NCBI GenBank assembly: GCA_963981015.1
Contig: CAXCCG010000048.1
Location: forward strand, 1 to 21,177
DNA length: 21,177 nucleotides
DNA from: Thiopontia sp013349825
GTDB taxonomy: Bacteria > Pseudomonadota > Gammaproteobacteria > GCF-002020875
Reading direction: 5' to 3'
The translations under genes and the position numbers were made by a program. The notes below the pieces were generated by a model. The model worked only from the letters and a program-made list of their open reading frames with translations, made no database searches and was not told where the DNA came from. Positions 7,150-14,904 of the stretch are shown one piece after another; position 1 is the stretch's first letter, and each line of letters starts with the position of its first letter.

Positions 7150-8784
7150 TTATCCTTGATTCTGTTGGTGCTGCAATGCTGCAGTGACAAATCCGCTAAA
7201 CAGGGGGTGTCCATCACGCGGGGTTGAGGTAAATTCCGGGTGGAATTGACACGCCACAAACCAGGGGTGGTCATTCAACTCAACCATCTCAACCAGTTCA
7301 CCGTCTGCAGAACGTCCTGAGAAGGTCATCCCTGCTGTCTCAAGCTGGGTGACCAACTGGCTATTCACCTCATAGCGGTGACGATGACGCTCAACCACCT
7401 GATCAACCCCATAGAGTTTACGTGCCAAGGTATCTTGCTGAAGGTTACAGGCTTGCCCTCCCAGCCGCATGGTACCCCCGAGATCAGAATCCTCACTACG
7501 CTGTTCAATAGTGCCATCTGCAGCCTTCCACTCGGTCACGAGCGCAACAACCGGGTAAGGCGTCTCTTGATCAAATTCTGTACTGTGCGCCCCCGCCATC
7601 TCTGCCATATGCCGCGCATATTCGATCACTGCAACCTGCATACCGAGACAGATTCCAAGATAAGGAACCTTGTTCTCTCGTGCAAACTGCACCGCCGCAA
7701 TCTTACCCTCGACTCCTCGCTTGCCAAATCCCCCAGGAACCAGTATTGCATCCAGCCCATCCAGGCAGGTGGCATCACATTTCTCCAGCTCTTCTGAGTC
7801 AAGATACTGAATTTTTACCTTGGTATCGGTATGGATGCCAGCGTGGATCAGTGACTCTGAGAGTGATTTATAAGCCTCAGTCAGATCCATATATTTACCG
7901 ATCATCCCAATGGTTACCTCATGCTGCGGGTTCTCCTGATGTTGGACAACACGCTCCCACTCATGCAGATCCGCTTCTGGCAGCTCTTCCATACGAAACT
8001 TTTTCACCACAATCTTGTCCAGCCCCTGCTGATGGAGCAGCATTGGAATCTGGTAAATACTATTGACATCAATCGCTGAGAATACCGCCTGCTCCTCTAC
8101 ATTGGTAAACATTGCGATCTTCTCACGCTCCCCTTCGGGTAAGGGGCGATCAGAACGACAGATCAAAATATCGGGTTGAATACCGATACTGCGCAGCTCT
8201 TTGACGGAGTGTTGCGTTGGTTTGGTTTTGAGTTCACCTGCAGTTGGAATCCACGGTAGTAGTGTCAAATGAACATAGAGCGCCCGATCTGAACCCACCT
8301 TCAACCCGAGCTGCCGAATCGCCTCCATAAAGGGAAGAGACTCAATATCACCTACCGTTCCACCAATCTCAATCAGTGCAACATCGACCCCCTCTGAACC
8401 TGCGATAATCGACTGCTTGATCTCGTCTGTCACATGGGGAATTACCTGAACCGTTTTACCTAAATATTCACCACGGCGCTCTTTACGCAGCACACTGTCG
8501 TAGATCTGCCCCGCAGTAAAATTATTATTACGGCTCATCCGGGTACGAATGAATCGTTCATAGTGGCCCAGATCCAGATCTGTCTCAGCACCATCTTCGG
8601 TGACAAAGACCTCACCATGCTGAAAAGGGCTCATCGTGCCGGGGTCCACATTGAGATAGGGGTCCAGCTTCATCAGTGTTACCTTGAGGCCTCTCGCCTC
8701 CAAGATAGCCCCTAATGATGCGGCTGCAATGCCTTTTCCCAGTGAAGAGACAACGCCCCCCGTGATGAAGATATATCGAGTCAT
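7150..8784 (-). CDS. pyrG: CTP synthase (glutamine hydrolysing)
   Basis: PyrG aminates UTP to CTP using ATP and glutamine. The protein is 544 aa, the standard length. The N-terminal synthetase domain (about 1-265) begins FITGGVVSSLGKG with the P-loop-like nucleotide site and contains DPYLNVDPGTM. The C-terminal class I glutamine amidotransferase domain has PGGFGKRG, the nucleophile Cys379 in GICLGMQ, and the catalytic His/Glu in QFHPEF. It is followed 5 nt later by kdsA, so the two are co-transcribed. A 74-nt gap separates it from the upstream tilS; a TACAAT (-10-like) at 8831-8836 is the only promoter hint there and has a poor -35. The Shine-Dalgarno is weak (GGAT). Confidence 0.98.
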   Translation of the reverse strand: MTRYIFITGGVVSSLGKGIAAASLGAILEARGLKVTLMKLDPYLNVDPGTMSPFQHGEVFVTEDGAETDLDLGHYERFIRTRMSRNNNFTAGQIYDSVLRKERRGEYLGKTVQVIPHVTDEIKQSIIAGSEGVDVALIEIGGTVGDIESLPFMEAIRQLGLKVGSDRALYVHLTLLPWIPTAGELKTKPTQHSVKELRSIGIQPDILICRSDRPLPEGEREKIAMFTNVEEQAVFSAIDVNSIYQIPMLLHQQGLDKIVVKKFRMEELPEADLHEWERVVQHQENPQHEVTIGMIGKYMDLTEAYKSLSESLIHAGIHTDTKVKIQYLDSEELEKCDATCLDGLDAILVPGGFGKRGVEGKIAAVQFARENKVPYLGICLGMQVAVIEYARHMAEMAGAHSTEFDQETPYPVVALVTEWKAADGTIEQRSEDSDLGGTMRLGGQACNLQQDTLARKLYGVDQVVERHRHRYEVNSQLVTQLETAGMTFSGRSADGELVEMVELNDHPWFVACQFHPEFTSTPRDGHPLFSGFVTAALQHQQNQG

Positions 8785-8858
8785 ACGTAATCCATGAAGC
8801 GGAGGTTACAAGGTAATTTCATGGAGCGCGATTGTACTCCAAGGCTCTCTCTGTTGCA

Positions 8859-10238
8859 CTAGGTGTCGTTCTGCCAGTCTCCGCTCACCGTGCGCCACAC
8901 AACCTCAATCTTGACCCCGTTTTCGCCCGTTTTTGCCTGAAATGGTTTGCAAATAAAATAGCCAACGACCTGTGCCAGCTCATCCTCTACAAAAACCAGA
9001 GGAATTTGCTCTCGTTCCCAAGGTGGAATACCTTGCTCTCGCAACAGGTTTTTCAAGGTCCTGCGCTGCTTTCCTCCGAGAGGTTGACATCGTTCTCCTC
9101 CAGCCCTCCAGCCCACGGTAACCTTCTTGCCCTGCAAAGATGCCATAGAGACCCCGCCCCCCACCTCTCTGCTTGCCTGTAACAGGCTCTCTTCCGTCAA
9201 TAGAAGGGGGGAAGACCAATCCCATACAACCTCCTGCTCCAATACCTTTACACCTCTATTTTGTTGAAAATAGAGTGCCCCTTGAAAACGGCGCACACGG
9301 ACACGCGTCCCATCAATAGCTGGCCACTCTACCAGAGGTGCAGCATCCTCTCTGGCAGCGACAACTTCAAGCAATATTCTATCCATATGTGCGGTATCAG
9401 GAGGATCGACCCGGTTAAGGTCAAACCAGCCACGGATTCTGACCCTGGAGTCCGCCGCGGGTTCCCCATCAACCAACGGCAGTGGGTCTCCTGCAACCAG
9501 TGTTGAAAGTTGACGCGCTCCCCACTGCTGCATCAGCCCCTCCGCCTCCTCACAGTGACTTGCACTACGAGAGAGTGTGGTGGCCGCAGCGGGCCATCGA
9601 CTCTGAAGCTGAGGCAGAATTTTCTGGCGCAGAAAATTACGATCTGCATCTAACTGCTGGTTGGAGGGGTCTTCAATCCACTGCAGTTGCTCTCTCTCCG
9701 CGTACTCCAACAGAGATTGCTGCGTTGTCAGCAGCAGAGGACGCAGCAATGCCCCCTGCCCCAATGGTCTCGCCTCTCGCATTGCGGCTAGGCCACGAGG
9801 ACCAGATCCTCGCAGTGCCCGCAGTAGAAAGGTCTCTGCCTGATCTTGTTGATGATGTGCTGTCAACAGCTGATCCTCTGCCTCTAAAACAGATTCAATA
9901 GCACGATAACGCGCCTCTCTTGCCGCCGCCTCCGGACTCTCCCCCTGTAGAGCTGTCGCATCTACCTGCAAGGTAATCAATGGTATATTCAGCTGGTCGC
10001 AGAGTTGTTGACAGTGCTCCACCCACTGATTGGCCATCTGCTGTAAACCGTGGTGGATATGGATCGCAGAGGGTGGGCGCTTAAGTTCCCCTTGCTTGTA
10101 CAAATGAGCCAATGCATAGAGCAGAACAGTGGAGTCCACTCCGCCACTCAAGGCAACCAGCAGTCGTCCCGTTGATGGATAGGACTCCAAAAAGGGGATC
10201 AGAGTCTGCGGTTGGAAACTGTTTCTGTTTAGCGCCAC
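8859..10238 (-). CDS. tilS: tRNA(Ile)-lysidine synthase
   Basis: TilS attaches lysine to cytidine 34 of the CAU-anticodon tRNA(Ile), switching it to read AUA; it is essential in nearly all bacteria. The PP-loop ATP-binding motif SGGVDST is at residues 31-37, and the N-terminal catalytic core contains the family HHxxDQAETFLLRxxRGSG block (HHQQDQAETF). The C-terminal half matches TilS accessory domains in length and in the GGERCQPLGG motif near residue 390. Total length is 459 aa, slightly over the 432 of E. coli. The only usable start is a GTG at 10238, without a clear Shine-Dalgarno; no ATG occurs before the PP-loop. The gene follows accA after a 61-nt gap. Confidence 0.95.
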   Translation of the reverse strand: MALNRNSFQPQTLIPFLESYPSTGRLLVALSGGVDSTVLLYALAHLYKQGELKRPPSAIHIHHGLQQMANQWVEHCQQLCDQLNIPLITLQVDATALQGESPEAAAREARYRAIESVLEAEDQLLTAHHQQDQAETFLLRALRGSGPRGLAAMREARPLGQGALLRPLLLTTQQSLLEYAEREQLQWIEDPSNQQLDADRNFLRQKILPQLQSRWPAAATTLSRSASHCEEAEGLMQQWGARQLSTLVAGDPLPLVDGEPAADSRVRIRGWFDLNRVDPPDTAHMDRILLEVVAAREDAAPLVEWPAIDGTRVRVRRFQGALYFQQNRGVKVLEQEVVWDWSSPLLLTEESLLQASREVGGGVSMASLQGKKVTVGWRAGGERCQPLGGKQRRTLKNLLREQGIPPWEREQIPLVFVEDELAQVVGYFICKPFQAKTGENGVKIEVVWRTVSGDWQNDT

Positions 10239-10272
10239 TCAGTTCTGGGTCCGGGATTCAGGTTACTGAGGC
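10234..10272 (-). promoter_or_regulatory. Possible hairpin covering the tilS GTG start
   Basis: On the minus strand, GCCTCAGT (10265-10272) can pair with ACTGA and GGC (10234-10243), leaving a GT bulge that belongs to the GTG start codon of tilS. The 21-nt loop is long and the stem is modest, so this is only a possible translation-control structure. Confidence 0.2.
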
Positions 10273-10299
10273 GGTATAAAAGCGCTCAAGACAGCCTTT

Positions 10300-11259
10300 C
10301 TACTCCTCGGTAAAGTTCCCGAAACTCATTAACCGTTGGTAACGCTGCTCAAGCATTAGATCGATATCCACCGACTGCAGCTCTTCAAGCTGTTTCAACA
10401 GACACTGTTTCAGTGAAGCCGCCGCAAGGTCTGGCTCACGATGTGCCGCCCCCAGAGGTTCATCAATAACTGTATTCACCAGCCCTAGCTCTTTAAGACG
10501 AGGTGCCGTTAATCCCATCGCCTCGGCAGCATCTGACGCCTTGTCTGCACTCTTCCAAAGGATAGAGGCACACCCTTCAGGTGAGATCACCGAATAGGTA
10601 CTGTAACCCATCATATTGACCCGGTCTCCCACACCAATTGCGAGTGCTCCACCCGACCCTCCCTCTCCAATCACAGTACAGATAACCGGGGTTTTTAACT
10701 GCGCCATCACCATCAGATTCTTGGCAATCGCTTCGCTCTGACCACGCTCTTCAGCCCCCATTCCGGGATAGGCCCCCGGAGTATCAATAAAGGTAATGAT
10801 TGGCATCTTGAAGCGTTCTGCCAAGCGCATCACACGCAGTGCCTTTCGGTACCCTTCCGGGCGTGGCATTCCAAAATTGCGTTCCACCTTCTCTTTAGTA
10901 TCACGCCCCTTTTGATGACCGATTACAACAACGGGTATCCCATCCAGCCTTGCCATTCCACAAATCAGCGCCTTATCGTCAGAAAATGCACGATCCCCAT
11001 GCAGCTCTTCAAAATCGGTAAATATGCGCTCGATATAGTCCAGCGTATAGGGGCGCTGTGGATGTCTTGCCAGTTGCGAGATCTGCCAAGAGTTCAGTGA
11101 GGAGAAGATTGAACGGGTTAACTCCCGACTCTTCTCTCTCAGGGTACTGATCTCATCACCAATATTGAGTTCGCTATCATCACCGACATAGCGTAGCTCT
11201 TCAATTTTCGCCTCTAATTCAGCTATGGGCTGCTCAAAATCCAGGAAATTCAAGTTCAT
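10300..11259 (-). CDS. accA: Acetyl-CoA carboxylase carboxyltransferase alpha subunit
   Basis: AccA and AccD together move the carboxyl group from carboxybiotin to acetyl-CoA, giving malonyl-CoA, the first committed step of fatty acid synthesis. The protein has 319 aa, the same as in E. coli. Conserved blocks are FEELHGDRAF (about 83-92), IGHQKGRDTKE, GMPRPEGYRKALRLM-like (GMPRPEGYRKALRVM), FIDTPGAYPGMGAEERGQSEAIA, IGEGGSGGALAIGVGD and the SPEGCASILW motif. It is first in the minus-strand block here, divergent from moxR; the common upstream neighbour dnaE is absent. The ribosome site is weak (AAGG about 16 nt upstream). Confidence 0.98.
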   Translation of the reverse strand: MNLNFLDFEQPIAELEAKIEELRYVGDDSELNIGDEISTLREKSRELTRSIFSSLNSWQISQLARHPQRPYTLDYIERIFTDFEELHGDRAFSDDKALICGMARLDGIPVVVIGHQKGRDTKEKVERNFGMPRPEGYRKALRVMRLAERFKMPIITFIDTPGAYPGMGAEERGQSEAIAKNLMVMAQLKTPVICTVIGEGGSGGALAIGVGDRVNMMGYSTYSVISPEGCASILWKSADKASDAAEAMGLTAPRLKELGLVNTVIDEPLGAAHREPDLAAASLKQCLLKQLEELQSVDIDLMLEQRYQRLMSFGNFTEE

Positions 11260-11494
11260 TGTTTATGATCGCTACCTTGCAGTTTTCTCACAGTGGCAAA
11301 AAATTCCTCTCAGCCACGACTCCAGCCTGTTATTACAACAGCTTTTTTGTACTATACCGCAATTCTAAAAAAAACCCATCCATTGTCGATTGATTCAGTG
11401 AACTTTTCCCGCGCTGACAGGTCCACTTCAACGTCAAACGAGTTGACCTCCGTAGACAAAAGACAACAGAAAAAACCCAGAAGAGTCTAAGCTT
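11260..11494. other. Divergent control region between accA and the moxR-bat operon
   Basis: This 235-bp non-coding gap must carry promoters for both directions. On the minus strand a TATAGT (11351-11356) is the best -10 candidate for accA, but its -35 is poor. For moxR no convincing -35/-10 pair was found. Small inverted repeats occur (CTGTT/AACAG at 11327-11341, TCAAC/GTTGA around 11428-11446), but none is strong enough to call an operator or terminator. Short open frames here have no coding character. Confidence 0.4.
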
Positions 11495-12469
11495 ATGAAT
11501 GAGATACAAAGTACCTTTACAAAACTGCAACAGTTCATCTCAGAACAGGTGGTTGGGCAGCAGCCATTGGTGGAACGGATGGTACTGGCGTTACTCTGCG
11601 ATGGGCACCTGCTGCTGGAAGGGCCTCCCGGACTTGCCAAAACACGCGCAATCAAAACTCTGGCTTCAGGAATTGAAGCTGATTTTCACCGTGTACAGTT
11701 CACCCCCGACCTGCTGCCCGCAGACCTGACCGGAAGCGACATTTACCACCCAGAAGATAACAGCTTTCAATTTAACCAGGGACCACTGTTCCATAACCTG
11801 ATTTTAGCTGATGAGATCAACCGCGCACCGGCCAAGGTGCAATCTGCGCTACTGGAGTCGATGGAGGAGCGTCAGATCACCATTGGCCTCAGCAGCCATC
11901 CACTTCCCAAACTATTCCTGGTGATGGCAACACAAAACCCCATTGAACAGGAGGGGACCTACCCTCTCCCCGAGGCACAGCTGGACCGTTTCCTGCTCCA
12001 TGTCATCATCCGCTACCCAGATCGTGAGGCCAGCAGAAAGATTTTGGCAATCTCTCGTCAAGAGACACTGGATGCACTTGAAGATAACCACCCTGGCGAC
12101 TTCAACCCTGTCACTCAAACAGATATCTTTGCTGCACGCAGAGAGGTGATGACTCTCCATCTTGCAGAGAGTATCGAGGAGTATATTATTGAGCTGATCG
12201 AATGTACCCGCTCGCCACAACACTATGGAGATCATCTGGCGCGATGGATCGAGTGGGGCGCGAGCCCGCGTGGGGCCATTGCCATTGAACGGGCGGCACG
12301 TGCAACAGCGTGGCTGAAGGGGCGAGACTTTGTAACACCCGAGGATGTGCAGCAGGTTGCCCCCGATGCGCTCCGCCACCGAATCTTACTGAGTTATGAG
12401 GCAACTGCGGAGGGTGTCACACCACAGCAGTGCCTAGATGAGATACTACAACGCGTCCCTTCTCCATGA
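11495..12469 (+). CDS. moxR: MoxR-family AAA+ ATPase
   Basis: MoxR ATPases are AAA+ chaperone-like proteins that usually work with von Willebrand A (VWA) proteins encoded beside them. The protein has 324 aa. Walker A is GPPGLAKT (residues 43-50), Walker B LILADE (102-107), followed by the sensor-1 region MATQNP (145-149) and the EGTYPLPEAQLDRF block typical of the family. A C-terminal lid domain follows to the end. It is the first gene of a six-gene plus-strand operon and overlaps the next gene by 4 nt (ATGA, 12466-12469). Assignment to the moxR-bat type rests on those neighbours. Its exact substrate is not known. Confidence 0.94.
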   Translation: MNEIQSTFTKLQQFISEQVVGQQPLVERMVLALLCDGHLLLEGPPGLAKTRAIKTLASGIEADFHRVQFTPDLLPADLTGSDIYHPEDNSFQFNQGPLFHNLILADEINRAPAKVQSALLESMEERQITIGLSSHPLPKLFLVMATQNPIEQEGTYPLPEAQLDRFLLHVIIRYPDREASRKILAISRQETLDALEDNHPGDFNPVTQTDIFAARREVMTLHLAESIEEYIIELIECTRSPQHYGDHLARWIEWGASPRGAIAIERAARATAWLKGRDFVTPEDVQQVAPDALRHRILLSYEATAEGVTPQQCLDEILQRVPSP

Positions 12470-13392
12470 CCACAACCGTGACCGAGTCGACGACACTACA
12501 ATTGCAGTCTCTGATTCAACTGCGCAGCCAGGCACGCAAGATAGAGTTGGGCTCTCACCGTCTTGCCCTCTCTGCACAGTTGGGTGGCTACCGTTCAAGC
12601 TATCGAGGGCGTGGCCTAGAGTTTGATGAGGTACGCCCCTATCAGGCAGGGGATGATATCCGCACCATTGACTGGAGGGTTACGGCCCGGCGCGGCAAGG
12701 TACATACCAAACTCTTCCGTGAAGAGCGTGAGCGCCCTATTCTGCTACTGATTGACCTTCATCCCGGCATGTACTTTGGCTCCAGAGTTCAATTCAAATC
12801 TGTTCTTGCCGGGAAACTGGCGGCTGTAATCGGTTGGGCTGCGATTCACTCTGGAGATCGAGTGGGTGGTGTCGTTACTGCTGCAGAGGGTGAACGTTTT
12901 GTGCCACTCGCTTCAAGAGAGTCTGCACTGCTAAAATTACTGAAGGCCTCCATTGAGCTGCAACCCAACAGGCCGGGAACCCCCCAATACGGTGGCATGG
13001 ACCGGGCAATTCAACAACTGGTTCAACTGGCCCACCCCGGCAGCCTGATCTTTCTGATCAGTGATTTTCAACAGCTTTCTACAGCGTCTGACGCAGCACT
13101 ACAGCAGTTGAGCCGGCACAATGATCTGATCTTCTCGTTTCTCTATGATCCGCTTGAACAGACTCCACCCACCACCGGCCATTATCCAGTCACCAACCAT
13201 CTCACCCAATGGCAATTCAACAGCCGTGACAAGAGCGAAAGTGAGCACTGGAAAAACCATTTCCAGCAACATCGCCAAAAACTGCAGCAACAGTGCCGAA
13301 TACTGCAGAGCCACTGGATGGAAATTGCAACTGATGCACCATTGATTGAAGCGGTACAGACGGGGTTGCGCCCAGCCCGGAGGAGCCATTGA
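12466..13392 (+). CDS. DUF58 domain protein of the moxR-bat operon
   Basis: DUF58 proteins are degenerate VWA-like proteins found next to moxR in many bacteria; their biochemical role is not established. This one has 308 aa and the family core YRGRGLEFDEVRPYQ (about 46-60) followed by AGDDIRTIDWRVTAR (61-75). A VWA-like fold follows, with LLLIDLHPGM near residue 95 in place of a full DxSxS metal site, so metal binding is doubtful. There is no signal peptide or clear membrane segment, so it is probably cytoplasmic or peripheral. The start overlaps the moxR stop (ATGA) and the stop overlaps the next start (TGATG), a coupled arrangement that fits a stoichiometric complex. Confidence 0.92.
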   Translation: MTTTVTESTTLQLQSLIQLRSQARKIELGSHRLALSAQLGGYRSSYRGRGLEFDEVRPYQAGDDIRTIDWRVTARRGKVHTKLFREERERPILLLIDLHPGMYFGSRVQFKSVLAGKLAAVIGWAAIHSGDRVGGVVTAAEGERFVPLASRESALLKLLKASIELQPNRPGTPQYGGMDRAIQQLVQLAHPGSLIFLISDFQQLSTASDAALQQLSRHNDLIFSFLYDPLEQTPPTTGHYPVTNHLTQWQFNSRDKSESEHWKNHFQQHRQKLQQQCRILQSHWMEIATDAPLIEAVQTGLRPARRSH

Positions 13393-13883
13393 TGCAGGAC
13401 CCGCTATCCACCCTGCAACCAATCCTTCTGCCTCCGGCAATCTCCTGGTGGCCTCCCGCACCGGGCTGGTGGGTTGTATTGCTGCTGCTATTGATGCTAT
13501 CAATTTTTAGTTGGCGCCTGAGAACCCAAAAGCGCCCACAAAAGGCGGTGCTCAAAGCACTCTCTAAACTGAAACATACAGATACCCCTCATCAGCAACA
13601 ACTGACAACCATTAACCAGCTAATGAAACGCTATATTCTCCACTGCTGGAACGACCCCACCGTCGCCCAACTATGTGGAAGCCGATGGCTCACCTTTCTG
13701 GACCGGCATAGCCACAACAGTGGATTTATCGAGGGGGCAGGAAAACTGTTACAGAATCACCCCTATCAGACGGAAGAGTCTGCAAATGGGCTGAGCCATG
13801 AAGAGGTCAATCAATTGATCCTTCTCTGTCAACAGTGGATCCAGTCAAACCCACCCCACAAGTCACTACGGGGAAATCGTTAA
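13392..13883 (+). CDS. DUF4381 membrane protein
   Basis: This 163-aa protein has the DUF4381 layout: an N-terminal segment with the signature PPAISWWPPAPGWW (about residues 14-27), a single membrane helix directly after it (about 26-44, WVVLLLLLMLSIFSW), and a helical cytoplasmic tail. Such proteins occur between the DUF58 and BatA genes of moxR-bat operons and are thought to be part of the same membrane assembly; no activity is known. The ATG at 13392 is preferred over a TTG one codon earlier because it has a strong GGAGGAG Shine-Dalgarno within the end of the preceding gene and shares one base with its TGA stop. The stop overlaps the batA start by one base. Confidence 0.9.
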   Translation: MQDPLSTLQPILLPPAISWWPPAPGWWVVLLLLLMLSIFSWRLRTQKRPQKAVLKALSKLKHTDTPHQQQLTTINQLMKRYILHCWNDPTVAQLCGSRWLTFLDRHSHNSGFIEGAGKLLQNHPYQTEESANGLSHEEVNQLILLCQQWIQSNPPHKSLRGNR

Positions 13884-14854
13884 TGTTTCACTTCGACTGG
13901 CCCTGGATACTGTTCGCCACTCCCCTCCCCTGGCTGCTACGCCGACTGCTTCCTGCCGCACCGCAGTCCATCTCCAGTGCGCTTTTTATCCCTTTCGCCT
14001 CTGCAATCACAAACAGACAACAGCTCAAGCCGCTTCACACGGTTAAATTATGGATGGCTATCCTCTGCTGGTTACTCCTGTTACTGGCGGCGACCCGCCC
14101 CCAGTGGTTAGGAGAACCACTGGAGCTACCGGAGAGTGGACGTAACCTTCTGCTGGCAATCGACGTCTCCGGAAGCATGGAGCAGGTGGGATTCGACAGC
14201 AGTAACCGCAATCGACTCGACATTGTCAAAGAGGTTGCCACAGATTTCATAAAGCGTCGTGAGGGGGACCGTATCGCTCTCATCCTGTTCGGATCTCAGG
14301 CCTATTTGCAGACCCCTTTCACCTTTGATCGCGACACCGTTGCAAAACTACTTCAGGAGTCCGTGATTGGAATCGCCGGAAGAGAGACGGCAATGGGGGA
14401 TGCGATTGGTCTGGCTGTCAAGAAAAGTCACACCCTGGAGGGGGAACAGCGCATGATTCTTCTAACCGATGGTGCCAATAGCGCGGGGGCTGTATCCCCT
14501 GTAAAGGCTGCTGAACTGGCGGCCCAGAGCGGCCTCCGTATCCATACCATCGGGGTAGGTGGTCAACCTCGTGCCGTGCGGGGTCTACTCGGTATGCGTA
14601 TGGTCAACCCTGCACAGGATCTGGATGAGGAGACACTACAGATGATTGCCCAACAGACTGGAGGACACTACTTTCGTGCTGACGACCGTCAGGCACTGGA
14701 GTCGATCTATCGAGAGTTGGACCAGATTGAACCGATCACAGAGGGTAGTGTGGTAGTACACCCTGTGGACGAACTCTACCCTTGGCCACTCGGCAGTGCC
14801 CTACTGCTCTCCATGCTACTCATTGGTCTACCCAGATCAGGAAGGTCTGCATGA
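13883..14854 (+). CDS. batA: BatA, membrane-anchored VWA protein
   Basis: BatA-type proteins carry a VWA domain on the outer face of the inner membrane; Bat proteins were named for Bacteroides aerotolerance and are linked to envelope stress and redox fitness. The protein of 323 aa has hydrophobic segments at about residues 6-24 and 55-71, then a VWA domain with a full metal site: DVSGS at 94-98, a Thr in GRETAMGD, and an Asp in LLTDGANS. A last membrane helix lies at about 300-318. The ATG at 13883 overlaps the previous stop by one base and gives a proper N-terminal hydrophobic segment. A GTG start at 13835 would add 16 polar residues and is less likely. Confidence 0.93.
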   Translation: MFHFDWPWILFATPLPWLLRRLLPAAPQSISSALFIPFASAITNRQQLKPLHTVKLWMAILCWLLLLLAATRPQWLGEPLELPESGRNLLLAIDVSGSMEQVGFDSSNRNRLDIVKEVATDFIKRREGDRIALILFGSQAYLQTPFTFDRDTVAKLLQESVIGIAGRETAMGDAIGLAVKKSHTLEGEQRMILLTDGANSAGAVSPVKAAELAAQSGLRIHTIGVGGQPRAVRGLLGMRMVNPAQDLDEETLQMIAQQTGGHYFRADDRQALESIYRELDQIEPITEGSVVVHPVDELYPWPLGSALLLSMLLIGLPRSGRSA

Positions 14855-14904
14855 AAACTGCGATACTGGTGTTGGTAACAGATTTGGTAACAGATCATGG
14901 GTGA
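14851..14904 (+). other. 17-codon mini-ORF bridging batA and batB/C, with 12-bp tandem repeat
   Basis: An ATG at 14851 overlaps the batA stop (ATGA) and opens a 17-codon frame (MKTAILVLVTDLVTDHG) whose TGA ends at 14904, just past the batB ATG at 14897. It contains TTGGTAACAGAT twice in perfect tandem (14872-14883, 14884-14895). It may be a coupling peptide that carries ribosomes from batA to batB, or a chance frame. The true batB Shine-Dalgarno is weak here (GGTAA). No protein evidence. Confidence 0.3.

Noticed and set aside
11320..11348. Small hairpin followed by TTTTTT, resembling an intrinsic terminator
   Set aside because: The stem is only about 7 bp with a bulge, and no plus-strand gene lies upstream to terminate, since accA runs the other way.
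11293..11490. 65-codon open frame in the accA-moxR gap
   Set aside because: It has no Shine-Dalgarno and a low-complexity Ser/Thr/Lys composition, and it fills a region needed for two promoters.
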